A stretch of 64,000 bases of DNA from Anagrus nilaparvatae (GCA_022575985.1 JAKSXM010000288.1:3189501-3253500), one strand, 5' to 3'. Shown: positions 26,413-38,522, numbered from the stretch's first letter. Program-made: numbers and translations. The notes: a model not told the origin generated them from the sequence alone.

Positions 26413-27723
26413 TTGTTTTATAATACTTTTTTTATTTTTAAATTAAACAAAAAATTTTTTTTATTCAGATATTCAAGGCTTAGATAATAAAATGTTTCAT
26501 GTGAGAAACGCGTGGATAATTTTATATTTTTGAGAAATTTATACATTAGTCTGGCAGTTTAATTTTAATAATTAAAAAATTAGGCATTCTTTGTAGCTTT
26601 TGAAATTTTAATTTTCTGTATTCCAGAACACTTTTGTAAGAAAATCGTCTTACAAACGACTCCTGAAATCTATTTTAATTAAATTAAATTTTTAATGTAG
26701 GGCTTATAAAACCACATAAAAAATAAAAAAAATGTTTTCAAACACCAAACCAAAAAATAATTTATTCATATGACTTCATAAAAAATATTTCAAAATTTTC
26801 AAAAACTCTTACATAATCCACAGAATTACTATTTACGTCAAATCGACGAAGGTCAAGTCTTTTTTTTCTTTTCAACAAAAAACAAATTTATCTATTATTA
26901 TAAAGAATACTTATTAAAAAAATATGTCACATCATACAAGAAAAAAAAAATATTTACCTAAGCAAAGGCTTATCTTGATAAATAATGTGTGTCTGATTAT
27001 TATTTAACATAATAAAAAAAAAAAATTTTTTTGTGTTTGATATTTGTTTAATTTAATTTTTTTTTTCCAATTAAGGTGTTATAATTATCAAGGTCTAATT
27101 ATTTAATAAAGTTATTTAATTTTTTTTTTTTTGAATATTTGTTTTAGTGTTTCCCAATCCTTTTGGATTAAGTAAATGAAGTTTATTAATAGACTCAAGG
27201 CTAGATATTATAAATTTTTTTTAGGGGGATTTTTCGAACTGAATTTTAAGTTTTGATAAATTTTTTAATTTATGTTTTGGAGCTTATGGTGTCAGGTTGC
27301 TGGGATTGGTTGAGTTGATTGAATTCGAGCTCAGCAACCTGATATAATTTTTGTAATTTTTGAGGCTTGAATCTTTTAGAAATTCTTTTAATACACTTTT
27401 TCTAAAATTGCTTCCTATCTAAGAATTAATTAGTGTAATTTATTTATTAAGTAGAAAAATTGCCTACTAAATAATGATCCATAATTGTTTTAACAAATTT
27501 AGGTTCGAAAATTTTTGGGTTTTCATAAAAAAATTTTAAATATAAAAAATAAGTATGCGTGACAAAAATCATGAAATTTTAGAGGGTATTAATTTAATGA
27601 TCTACGCAGTATGTCTATTTTTCATAAAGTCATTATTTTAAAAAAATGAAATTTATTACATCAAGATTATTTTAAAAATAAAAATTAGAAAAAAGTAAAA
27701 CAAATTTCAATTGCTTTTAGAAG

Positions 27724-27736
27724 AGTTAATTGACCC
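27724..27736. promoter_or_regulatory. IR1 element, one mismatch
   Basis: AGTTAA T TGACCC; the right half is perfect. Confidence 0.4.
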
Positions 27737-28872
27737 AAATGAGCAACCTTGGAATTCCCTTCTTAAGAACCAAAAAAGCTTAACTTGGGGTTTCCTCCTA
27801 TCGGATTTTCCAATGACTTGTAAAGCAAAAAAAAATTACTAACAACTTTTTTTAACCCAGGCAAAAAAATCAAATTTTTTTTATCTCCTTATTCATTAAT
27901 TCTAAGAATTGATTATAATTAATGAATTTATTGCTAATAAAAGAAAGAAGATGAAGAAGAAGAAATATTTGGCAAAATATACTCATAATGAATCCTTTAA
28001 GAAAGGATGTTAAAAAAAGAGAGAAAAAAGATAAGGTTATGTTTTAAAAATTAGTCTCTTAAAAAGGATTTTACTTTATTACATTAAAGAAGAGTAAAAA
28101 GTAGGGTCATCGTCCGCAAAAAAAAAGAAAAAAAAAATAAAAAGCAAGCAAAAATATATAAAACTTGATAATTATGATGATGATCATCATGATCATCGTT
28201 ATTTTTTTTGTCGTTTATTATTATAAAGAATATAAAAAGGATCAACGAACCCTATTTAAGTTCACTGCACGATGACGCGATTTCTTATAAAAAAAGGGGC
28301 GTTAAAATTTATTTTTTTTAAAAAAAGATTTTTTTTTTTTTAAGAAAATTATTTTTTTTGAAATATACGCGCAATTATTTTAAAAAAAGGGGGGTCGCTA
28401 ACATCTGTTATGTTTTGTTTGATACTAAAATTAAATTTAATTCTTTTTTATAATTTATGTAATTGTAATAAAAAATTATATAATTTTATACATTTTTTTA
28501 TTTTTGTACTGCGCCATTGTTAATAAATAATTTATGTAATTTTAAAAAATTAAAGAAAAATTATTAAAACCGTTAAATTTTGAGAAAAAAAAATGTTAAA
28601 TATTAGAATACTAATTGTTTATAATTTATTTTTATTTCATGAAAATAAAGAAACTACTTAAATTAAATTAATGCGTAATTTCAAATATTCGCGCTATTTT
28701 ATTTGAAAATTGCGAAACGCGCGCGCAAAAAAAAAGGGTCGTTATTACAAATGCTTAACCAGCGAATAAGAGAAAAAAAAAATAAAGAATACAAAGAAGG
28801 GCGCTCAGGATCATTACACCTAAGCAGTCAGGGCAATGCACTGACAAGAAAGTCAGAAAAAGATAGTAATAG

Positions 28873-28885
28873 AGTGCAGTGACCC
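28873..28885. promoter_or_regulatory. IR1 element, one mismatch
   Basis: AGTGCA G TGACCC. A two-mismatch site with a TGCACT half lies 43 bases upstream (28830). Confidence 0.47.
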
Positions 28886-29916
28886 GCCCTACCGTTAGGA
28901 CGGCCCCGAAGAAGAAGGATGATGTCTTCTTTTTTTTTAAAACTTTTATATTCTTTTAAGTTTTCTTTTATAATATAAATATATTAAGAATCAACATTTT
29001 TATATGACAGAATTAAATGACATTGACGAGTTAAGTTTTCCGCCTGCATGGTATTATGGATCTTATAATAGTTAATATATCCCATTCGCCATGTCACTTT
29101 ATTATCGGATTTTGAATAATGCGTAATAACGGACTAAAGTCATTTATGCTTCTTTTTTTTTAAATTAATCTGATTAAATATTATAGCTATAATACGTTAT
29201 TTTATTTATATTAATGCGACACCCTCGTCAAAATTATTCAAATTTAATTAAACGTGTTTTTTGAATTTTACTGACCTATTTACATACAAACAAATAACTT
29301 TTTATGTAATCATTCGCATTTATTTTGTGTCAAGTTATAGGTTAGGTTCTTTGGGGATGAATTTTTTAGGTTATGGTAGGTTGGATCAAATTAGGTTAAT
29401 CTTAAATCAAAAATTACTGTCAGCGGTTCCTTCACTTTTCTTTTTTACTAAATTATAGGTTATGTTAGATAAAATTACGCTTTTTCAGCATATTAGGTTA
29501 GGTCCACTTACAATCAGCGTTTATTTTCAAAAATGTAACAATATATTTTTTGCCAAGATTTATATTTCAAATTTGTATAAAACTGCAAAAAATTTTTTCC
29601 TAATCTTAAAGAAATCATAATTTTTAATTCATAATATTCGCTCATAATTGAATTAAATAAAGGTTATGGATTCGGTTGGCCTGCATCGAAAGTTTTCTAC
29701 TAAGGTTCATAATTCAAACGTCTAATTAATTATCTTACTTAGCACTTACAGTTTTATAAAAAAGTAATGCAATTTAAAGTAATTAAAAAAAAGAAAATCG
29801 CAAAATAGAAAAGCGCGGGAAAATCATAAAACAAGTATAGGTATACATTCAGTATATTAGAATAATCTTGAAAGTGCATTGACTCGTTTATGGGGGCTAT
29901 AGAACTTTGAGAGTTA

Positions 29917-29929
29917 GGTTCAGTGACCG
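29917..29929. promoter_or_regulatory. IR1 element, one mismatch
   Basis: GGTTCA G TGACCG; only the last base departs. It is paired with a weaker site at 29873 and followed by a short CAG repeat. Confidence 0.52.
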
Positions 29930-31227
29930 TGTGCAGCAGCAGCAGCAGTGCATCTACTTGATGCACATTATGTTTTATATATTTACTTTACTCCTACACG
30001 TTTTTTTTTTAAATCTATATGTATTATGTTATTTGTGATACCGTAACGTTCTTGGAATTAATTCACCTGAAATTCATAATTTTTTATATTTTATTTAAGT
30101 ACTTGTTTGTTATCAATCTTTAGGTTATTATTAACATGATGTATTTTTTCGAAAAAAAATGATTAATAGTTTGTAAATATTTTAACGGTTACTGGTTGCA
30201 TGAAGATAATTTTTTCAAATCTTAAATCCTTCTAAATCAATTTCTAATGCGTAATGTAAACAAGATGAAAAAAAGGGTTTTTTGTAAATATAGGAAAAAT
30301 AAAATCTGTTTAGTCATCGATAGATTAATGACATAGAAAAAATAATAATCAAATTTTCTGGTTAACCACATATTTATCACGCATGCGCGTTAAAGATAAT
30401 AGAAACTACTAATCGTTTTTTGGTATTATTTTTGTTACGTTCCTAACCCTTTTTAATGATATAAACAAACATTAACGCCTATTTTTTAAAGAAAATACTT
30501 AACACGGTGGTTTTATTTATTAAAAGAATTGTTTTTTAGAAAAATAACAAAACACAGGTACATAATTTGCAGTGAATCGATTAGTATTTACCCCCTATGT
30601 TCCTACAAGCTGACTAGCACTTACAATAACAGAAACTTGAATGTGTCATGAGATTTTGAGGTTAGGAATATAAAAGCAGCTGTTTTTCTTTTAAAATTTA
30701 TCAATCATAGATAGTTTTTAAAATATTTTGTATTTTTATTAATAATATTTTTAAAATTTCTCATTGTTGTTCTTTTAATATCTTTTAGAAAAAAAATATA
30801 ATCTTTTTTTGTTTATACAATTGATAATTATGTATTCTTAAAGAAAACGTGTTTATAAATAAGTTTTTAAAAAAATGTATTGATTACAAAGACATACTCA
30901 AATTTTTATGTAATTAATATGAAGTTTTTTTTGGTTAAAATAACAAATTATTTAGAGGTTATGTTTATTGTATAAATAAGTAAAAATAACTTTTACTCGT
31001 TTTTTTTTGTTTTTTAAATTTTTATTAATGAAAATATTATTTATTAGGCATGAAACGGCGTTTAAGCACGCAATATGAATGTATTAATCTTTCTTGTACA
31101 TTTTATGGTTAAAAATAGGTTTGAAAATGAAAAGTTTATTTATTTAAAATCTTATAAAATATCGGATTTTCAATCACTGATGGTTTGATTGAGTTTTACA
31201 TGCTGTAACAATGACTCGCTCAGGAAG

Positions 31228-31250
31228 TCATTTCACTTGCGAGAAAAATT
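31228..31250 (+). repeat. Dispersed repeat end motif
   Basis: TCATTTCACTTGCGAGAAAA matches the right end of copy B (25.7 kb) and, inverted, the left end of copy A. Homology outside this end is weak. Confidence 0.5.
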
Positions 31251-32603
31251 AAAAATTTTTTACATTAATAAAATTTAGTAACCCATTTTCTAAGTTACTC
31301 CAAGCATTTTATTAGCAAAAATTTTTCGACTCAAAATGAAACTTAATACAAGCCACGTAAATAATTACATTGTAAAAAATAAGCAAAAAATAAAAATAAA
31401 TTATAACACATACTTTGTAAAAAAAATGTAATGTTATAGAACACTTATTTTTTTATTAAGAAAGAAAGCTTAAGAAAATTATTATAATAGAAAGCAACAA
31501 TTATATGCTCAAGTTTCGCAGAGTTTGCAACTTGTGAAAAAATATATAGGTATATAAAATATACCACTTAAAGACCTTGGCACTGAACGACCGGTCGGCG
31601 AACCCTTATAATATGGTAAATAAAAAAAGGTGTATTTATGTAGATAAAATATCTTATTTTATGTAAATATGTGTAAGATAGCTGGGTTTATATCGCATTA
31701 ATTAATGTAAATTTCAAAGTGTCAAGTTATTTAGCAAATATTTTAGTTTCTATTTTAAAATTAGCTAGGTTTCTTAGAAAGTTTTATTAATACTACGTTT
31801 ATGAATATTTCAAATTTTTTGGGTTTTTTCGTTTCCTTTGTAAATTCGGGTTCAAAATTTAAAAATTTACAATTTTAGCGACAAGTTTTTAATTAAATAA
31901 ATGAAAAACGACCTAATACTGAATTTTTGTAAACGGTTGTAAACGTCCTGAAACTTATATGAAATTTTAAAAAAATGAGTTTTTTTCATTTAAAATGCAA
32001 GCACCCCGACATTGTTGAACCTAAAAAAAAATTATTCCACAGTCTGATTTTTTTTTTATGTATAAAGTTAATCCTTTTATTATTTTGGAAATAGACAAAT
32101 TTTATTTATTTCAAATTTCTTCAAGGGAGGCTTATTTTTCTAAAAGATTATTAAAAAATACAAAATTTAGGGAAAATTTGTTGTCTCGTCTAAAGCCGTC
32201 ATCATAAAAACTTCTCTAAACACCAATTACGCCCCCAAGGCACTTAAAAAATCCAAAAAATCATAAAATTACTTCTTGAAAAAATTTACAAATTATCTAA
32301 AGAAAAAATAAACACAAAGCATAAATAATTGTTTGAATTATTTATAATTAAAAAATTTTCTAATTCTGTTCGAAACAATACATAACCTCTCAAACAAATT
32401 ATAAATTAAATTAAGAAAGAAAAAAAAAGTACATAAATAATTATAATGGTGGCAATGAACGTGTAAAACAATATTAAAAGTACAATGCACTTGATAGATA
32501 AAAAAAAAAAGTTGTATAGATCAAACAACACACGGGTAACTAAATATAACGGATTGCATGTAAAAACTCACACATCTTATTAAAATAATACAATATTATT
32601 GAA

Positions 32604-32616
32604 ATGTCACTGAACC
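32604..32616. promoter_or_regulatory. IR1 element, one mismatch
   Basis: ATGTCA C TGAACC. Confidence 0.43.
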
Positions 32617-32868
32617 TGCTGTGTTAAACTAATGCACGTACCTTTAATAGACAGACACGCAAAGACGTGACGGAGTTCTGAAACCGTTTTTTTTTTTTTT
32701 TTAGATAAAATGCGTGAATTGTATGCATATTTTATTGTTCAGAGGATGTTTGTTTGTTTTAGGTACGTTGAACTCCCCGTGTATTAAATTAGCACGAGAT
32801 ATCGTGGAAATTGGAAAGTAAATATGATGACTCGAAAGATTTTTTTTAAGAGAGAAAACTTTCATTAT

Positions 32869-32881
32869 AGGTCAGTGACGC
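32869..32881. promoter_or_regulatory. IR1 element, one mismatch
   Basis: AGGTCA G TGACGC; the left half is perfect, with an A/T-rich 5' flank. Confidence 0.5.
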
Positions 32882-34489
32882 GTGAAAATTTATAAAAAGA
32901 CTTTTTAATTTTGTTTTTATTCCTGTTGTTGACCTTTCTACTTTAGATAAGAAAATTGGTTATTTATCGTGTGTGTTTGGACTTTACATAATCGTTTTAT
33001 CTATTACTCGCTTTTTTTATCTTACGAAAAATAGGTACAGTTTGTTATGAAATTTTATACACAGGATGTTGCGTTTTTAAGTAAATGACTTATTTTTTTT
33101 AGGATTTTTTAAAAATACTTTCATATCCTTTGTTGAGGAATTTTTAGTTAAACACGTTTAATCGGTTGGTTCGTTTTACTTTCGGATTGTAAATTTATAC
33201 GCTGGTTAATCATGTATTGAAACTTTGCTTCAGCTAAAAATTGGTAATTTTAATCAATCCCGGCCGGGTTTAGCTACTTGAATTTCAGATAAAACAAACC
33301 GCCAAAAAAACAGCGTATTTATGAACCCAATAAATTTTTATTAATATTTCATGAACAGAATTTTTATAAAATAACGTTTTTACCCCAAAAAAACACGATT
33401 TTAACAAACTGCGCACGTAAAAAATGAAGTACAAACTTAATATTTTTTTAAGAAGAAAAAAAATATGATTTAACAAATGCATTAATAAAAATAATGATGT
33501 AACGTGATAACTGTAACTTTAAAAAAAAAATAAGATACGTACAACTCACATTTTATTTATTATTTTAAAGAAAAACGACAGTTTTTTTTTTATAAAACAT
33601 AAATTAAACTTCCGGGATTTCAATTTTTAAAATATTTCAAGGCTTTTTTTTGAGGGCCAAATTATTAAGTAATAATGAATCAATTATTATGAAATCGACT
33701 TTTTTAGAAAGTGTTTTTTTAAATTTCGTAATATCTTAGAATTTTTCGAAATATTAAAATTAAATATTTTGATGACCTATTTGAATGATAATTAAAAATC
33801 CTTTTGTTTTAATAATAGGATAAAAATAATGCGATACACCCCTTAGAAATTTAGGGGGGGTGTGTCTGGAAAATAATCTTAAGTGATTCTATTATTATTT
33901 TAATAACTACTCAATTGTTTTTAATGAATATTTCAAAGATTATTATTGTTATTTTTATTATCATCGTAAATCTTCATTGTCATTTTTTTCCTTTTATGTC
34001 GAAAAATTTTAATATCGTATTTCAAGCGTTTGTGTTATTTTTGAAAAATAAAGGGTATTTATTTAAGTTTCCGGTTTTGGATGTTAGGTTTTTTTCTCAT
34101 CAATTTTTATTTTTATCCTTTTTACTGAATTTTTGATACTTTTTTTTCTCTTTTTTGTGAAAATAAACTCATTTTTTATTATTTTTGGAATAAAAGGATT
34201 GGGTGCCTACTCTAACCTTGATGTAATAGAAATCTAAATTTTGTATTTCTAATAATCGAAAATATTTACTCTGTACGTCCTTCATCACTAAAAAAATTTC
34301 ACAATTCTAAAAAAAAAATAGAAAGTAAAATTTATATTTCAAAGAATTAAAAAAAATGTTAGGGTTTCATTATCAAGCAGGTGTAGAATGTTTAGCGATC
34401 AGTGCCCTTTTTTTAAAACGCAAAAATAAAAAAAATATTCTCACAATAATTTCAATTTCTCTCGTCCGCGCGACTATTATTTTAATTTA

Positions 34490-34502
34490 AGTTCATCGAA
34501 CT
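34490..34502. promoter_or_regulatory. IR1 element, one mismatch
   Basis: AGTTCA T CGAACT, about 1 kb upstream of first exon 3. Confidence 0.47.
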
Positions 34503-34839
34503 TCTAAATGTATATAATTTTTTTGCGCATGACAATTACATTAAAAAAAAAATAATTTCTTAGAATTTTTACAAAAAAAAAAGAAAATTTTATATTGACG
34601 CTTTCCCTCGTATATCAAAGTGAAAGGACCAAAAAAACTATTACTTTTTCTATTGTTTTGTTTGTATTAAATTAAATAAACAAAAAAAAAAACAAAAAAT
34701 ACAAAATTACTTTCTTTTTCATCGATAAATTAAATTTTTTTTTATTTTTATTGAAAAAATAAAGGGTCTTATAAATTTGTCACATAAATACAGTGGGCGA
34801 ATTATTATAAATTAACACATACACACATACATAGTAAGG

Positions 34840-35482
34840 CCGATGGCCTTGGCCGTTGCTGCGGGGTAATTCAGTCAAGGTTTCGGCCGATGAACTTCCT
34901 CCCGCCCGTAGTAAGTCTAGCATTGAGAAGTAGGGATAAACAAAAAAAAAAAAAAAAATAATAAAGATAGAATAGAAGAAAGAGAGAAAAAAAAATTTAC
35001 CAATAGAAAAATTCCCGGTATAAAATTTAAGTATTCTTATTGGTTTATTGTTAAATATACTATAGAGTAAAAAGAGAGAGAGACAGAGCGATTGGGACTA
35101 TAGTCAGGGCCATATAATAAAAAAAATTCCCCTACTCCTTTAAAATTTATTATAAGGGTTCTCTTTTATGATCATCAGGTAGACCACGAGTCCCTGAGGC
35201 CAGCGCACTCATAGTCAGAGCTTATTGAGCTTCCCTCGAGCGAACACATAACTACAAAACGCGCTCACTTTCGTTTCTCTTGCTTTAGAGACAACATCTC
35301 TCCTGTATTATAACTTTATTAATATTTTTTAGTGTTTAATGTGTCTTATTATTAAGTGAAGTGCTCTTACAATTAGTGATGGTTAGAATAGAGAGTGCCA
35401 AAAGTGTATTAAAATTAATTATAGTGCCTTGATTGTTTAATAAGAGTGTCTATTTTATTTGTTGGTTAAAATATTTAACAAA
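34840..35482 (+). promoter_or_regulatory. Candidate promoter and 5'UTR of first exon 3
   Basis: A GC/CpG-rich island (34840-34920, again 35195-35270) in otherwise AT-rich DNA, with an initiator-like TTCAGTC at about 34870 and TGAACT/TTATTGAGC-like half-sites, leads into an AT-rich leader before ATG 35483. The exact start site is not determined. Confidence 0.45.
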
Positions 35483-35639
35483 ATGATACTCTCGGCTGAT
35501 AGTTGCAGCACACCGATTGCACATAGTCCTGGTCCATTTTATAATACACAACAAAATATTAATCCATATCGTACAGCACACATGCCTACTATGGATTCAA
35601 CAGTTTCTTCAGCTAAAACTGAACCTGAACTTAATATAG
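35483..35639 (+). CDS. E75: E75 alternative first coding exon 3 (MILSADS type, Drosophila isoform C-like)
   Basis: The exon starts at ATG 35483 in a good insect context (CAAAATG) and encodes 52 residues plus one base: MILSADSCSTP..., HSPGPFY, then AKTEPELNI. It ends at a GTACCT donor (35640) in phase 1. The start resembles the Drosophila isoform that begins MLMSADSS, and the end (K-x-EPELNI before EFDG) is the typical junction into the DNA-binding domain; both comparisons are from memory. Joined through a 189-bp intron to 35829 it gives an 859-residue protein. An in-frame TTG eight codons upstream (35459) is not needed as a start. This is the best supported of the three phase-1 first exons. 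Confidence 0.88.
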
Positions 35640-35828
35640 GTACCTTAATATTTTAAATAGAAAGTTTTTAAAAATTTGTGATTCTTGGAAATAGTCAATT
35701 GTTTATTTAAATTTTCGCGCGGTTTTTTAAATTATCTCTTTCTCTCTTATTAGTGACATTGATTTATATTTGTTTTATTAATTATTTATTTAATTATAAT
35801 AAAATTGTGTTTGTTTTTTGTGTTACAG

Positions 35829-35917
35829 AATTTGATGGTACGACAGTTTTATGCCGTGTCTGTGGTGATAAAGCATCAGGTTTTCATTATGGGGTACATT
35901 CGTGTGAAGGATGCAAG
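35829..35917 (+). CDS. E75: E75 shared exon: first zinc finger of the DNA-binding domain
   Basis: The exon follows the acceptor TTACAG (35823-35828) and ends before a GTAAGT donor at 35918. It encodes [20 protein letters not shown] and continues to CEGCK. This is the first C4 finger: CxxC, 13 residues, CxxC, with the P-box start CEGCK that sets recognition of AGGTCA-type half-sites. It enters in phase 2 (completing the split Glu codon) and leaves in phase 0 exactly between CEGCK and GFFRRS, the conserved intron position of NR1 receptors. All phase-1 first exons can feed this exon; the E75B-type form skips it and so lacks this finger. Confidence 0.97.
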
Positions 35918-36349
35918 GTAAGTTTTCTCGGAAATGAATATTTCCCTATTTCCCCTAATTTTTATTAATACATTTTTATTTAATTTAATATTTGGAATTT
36001 TCTTAATAAAATATTAAATAACACAAAATTAACAAAAATTCAATGAAATTCAATTCCAAGAAATAATTTTCTATATTCTTTATTTTTTAAACAATCAGCA
36101 CAAAAAAAACGAAAGTTAAAATATTTTTCTGCTGACAGTGCCAATAAGAAAGAATCTTCCTTTTTTAACAAAAAATAAAAATGTATTAATAAAAATCGAA
36201 GGCCAGGAAGTGAATGGACTTTCTCGAGGATAATTTTTTTTATTTTTGCGAAGGTTTCTTTTATTATATTTGTCTATATAAAAAAATGCAAGGAGAACGA
36301 CATAGGGAACATTTTTTTTTCTTCAAAAGTTTAATACTACTACCATGTC

Positions 36350-36358
36350 TCAAGGTCA
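36350..36358 (+). promoter_or_regulatory. FTZ-F1-type site
   Basis: TCAAGGTCA is an exact extended half-site for FTZ-F1/ERR/HR39-class receptors, within the E75 intron. Confidence 0.45.
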
Positions 36359-37740
36359 CTTTTTTGTGTGTGTGTGTGCTTATAATAAAAAGGATGAACT
36401 AATAAAAATCGACCGCGAACATTATAACCATAAAAAATAAAAATTCTTTTTTTAAGGTCAATTTTTTTTTCAGGTCCTTTTTTTATTAATAGAATTTTTT
36501 TAATATATTCATAAAATTATGGTTCTTATGAAATACTTAAAACTTTCGATTTCTTTAAAATATTAAAATTTTTTTTGAGAAAGTGAAAATAATCTGTCCT
36601 TTTCTAGTCTCATGCTATAATAAATCTTTAAAAATTTTACTATTACTTTTTAAATAACTTGAATTGAAAGCTTTATTAATATAAATTTCTCGGCACTTTC
36701 GCAATAATAATGTCAATTGCAGTTTTTTTTTAAAATAAATAATTTTTTTTTCTTTTTTAGTAGAAAGTAACAATAATAATAATAATAGTTTCTTTTCTTT
36801 TGGAGAAATATTCGTGTTAGAATAGAATTAGCAGGAAACGCATGCGGTGATTTTTGAGGTTATATTTCAATAAATGTGATCTTTTTAAATAATATTGGAC
36901 ACGATTCTTTCTTAAAATAATTTCCTAGAAATTCAAGAAATAGATTGATTTCTGAGAATTGAATATTTATAGGTTACAAAATGATATCAATAGAATTAAT
37001 TAAAAATAAAAAATTAGCCAGAAATGCAATAAAATAAAAAATTTCTGAGACAAAATAAAAAATAATAAATTTTGCATTTCTCTTTTGTATATTATAAGTT
37101 GTTGATCCGAAGGCCGCTCATGCTATAAAAGTCAACGTCCTCAGAATATTTTGTATGGGGAAGGAGGAGGTGGAAAATATTATAAACTATAATAGACGGG
37201 TTACCCCATTCTCCCTACTTAAATAACGACTCCCCACTTAATTTAGGTGTTGACGCGGAGGAGGTTAGCGATATGTAAGCCAGGTGTTATTAGACTGATC
37301 AGAATCAGCTCGGATACGAGCTGCTTAACAACTTGTATTTTTTTTCCTTTTATTTATCTTTTGATTATTTACAAGTGTATTTTATTATTTATCAAAATGA
37401 TTATGATTTTTATTTCTAGGTTATCTTCAGATTTTTTACAAAAAAAATTTTTATTAGATTTTTTGATTAATTTTATTTTTTAGTAATTGATGTACACTGA
37501 GATAAATTTTTAATTGAATGAAATTCTTAAAGAATTACTAAAATCACAAGTATTTTTTTTCACTTGTTTCTAAATTTATGAAAAATTGTCAAACTTAAAA
37601 ATACTAAAATTAATTAAACCTAACCTCAAAAAAATGATTACCATAAAATCCTCTTAATATTAAATTACAAAACATAAAATTCCAATTGCATAAAGTCTAT
37701 AAAATAATTAATAATTTACAACGAATAAAAAAAAAGATTC

Positions 37741-37750
37741 AATTAGGTCA
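37741..37750 (+). promoter_or_regulatory. ROR/REV-ERB-type monomer site
   Basis: AATTAGGTCA matches AANTAGGTCA, the site shared by HR3 and E75 in insects. It lies 674 bp upstream of the E75B-type start codon. Confidence 0.5.
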
Positions 37751-37956
37751 CACGTACATAAAATAAATTTATAAGTATAGAAAAACTTGAGTTCTTTAGG
37801 GTACGTTAACCCTTCGGTCATTGACTTATATATTTTCCTTTAGTTGAGAAGTTACGTCATTGCACTCTAAATATTATAAATATAAACTCCCACTAAAATA
37901 TGCATTTTTTATTAATTACAAACGACGATATTTTTATTTCAGTGTACAATATTTTG

Positions 37957-37969
37957 AGGTTAGTGAACC
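37957..37969. promoter_or_regulatory. IR1 element, one mismatch
   Basis: AGGTTA G TGAACC, 446 bp upstream of the E75B-type ATG. Weaker two-mismatch relatives flank it at 37815 and 38181. Confidence 0.5.
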
Positions 37970-38159
37970 CTCCCGCTTATTTTTTTTAATGACAAAAGTT
38001 TTATAAAAAATAATCAGGTCAACGATACATCGTATCTGATTAAAATTTTTATACGCGGCAAATCTAAATTATCTTTTTTGGAATATTACATAATTAATTA
38101 ATTAATTTCAAAAATTAAAAAAATTTTTTCAAAATAAAAAAAACCTACACAAATAAATA

Positions 38160-38414
38160 AATAAATAAATTGTTTTATTAGTGTCAGTGACTTTTATGTA
38201 TGTGCGTTATAAAATACACTCTTACTTTCACGCGGTGAACTATACAGTTGAATGTCCGGGAATTGGGTCAGAGGGCCCCCACCCAACTCTGTCTTTTAAT
38301 ATTATAATAAAACTCGGGGGGTTTCGTTTCTTTTAAAAGGCTATTACACTTTTAGTATAACAAGAGCTAACAAACTATTCGGTTATGTTTTTTTATTCGC
38401 AATAAATAAATAAA
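38160..38414 (+). promoter_or_regulatory. Candidate E75B promoter with TATA-like box
   Basis: TATAAAA at 38208-38214 is followed by initiator-like sequence (TTTCACG around 38230 or ATACAGTTG at 38242). Neither sits at the ideal 30-base spacing. An IR1-like site (38181, two mismatches) and a GC patch (38265-38285) are adjacent. Transcription from here would give the form starting at 38415. Confidence 0.4.
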
Positions 38415-38522
38415 ATGGGTTGTTTGTGCGAATGTGATTTAAATGGCTTAAACCCTGTTAATAATAATAATAACAACGAGAGCAGTAATACTGATGAAGA
38501 TTATTTTACTTCATGTTCACAG
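38415..38522 (+). CDS. E75: E75B-type start: in-frame extension of the second-finger exon
   Basis: From ATG 38415 an open frame of 36 codons ([16 protein letters not shown]..., ending EDYFTSCSQ) runs without a break into [10 protein letters not shown] of the shared second-finger exon. An in-frame TAA at 38403-38405 closes the frame upstream, so this is the only possible start. The resulting protein (813 residues) lacks the first zinc finger, the defining property of E75B in Drosophila, where a separate N-terminus joins at the same GFFRRS point. E75B cannot bind DNA alone and represses by pairing with HR3. A TATA-like box lies at 38208. The same bases form the pyrimidine-rich acceptor tract for the full-length isoforms. 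An unspliced run-in rather than a separate exon is inferred from the frame only. Confidence 0.72.

Larger units (their letters stand above)
13871..35482 (+). other. Long intron rich in receptor-type sites
   Basis: About 21.6 kb without a coding exon that I can support. It contains twelve IR1 sites with at most one mismatch, a strong candidate ratchet point at 23666, most copies of the dispersed 10-mer AGGTTATGTT, GA and G-rich purine tracts (23721-23738, 24112-24190), and repeat copies near 25.6 and 31.2 kb. Confidence 0.65.
35918..38414 (+). other. Intron between the two zinc-finger exons
   Basis: No coding exon. Contains an FTZ-F1-type site (36350), a ROR/E75-type site (37741), one IR1 site (37957), a T-rich stretch near 36720-36770 and the candidate E75B promoter at its 3' end. 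Confidence 0.65.

Noticed and set aside
29330..29505. TTAGG-type telomeric repeat (several TTAGGTTAGG-like strings)
   Set aside because: The strings are scattered and not in tandem; they belong to the dispersed AGGTTA motif.
35459..35482. In-frame TTG extension upstream of first exon 3
   Set aside because: The ATG at 35483 has a good context and matches the conserved MILSADS-type start; there is no reason to use TTG.
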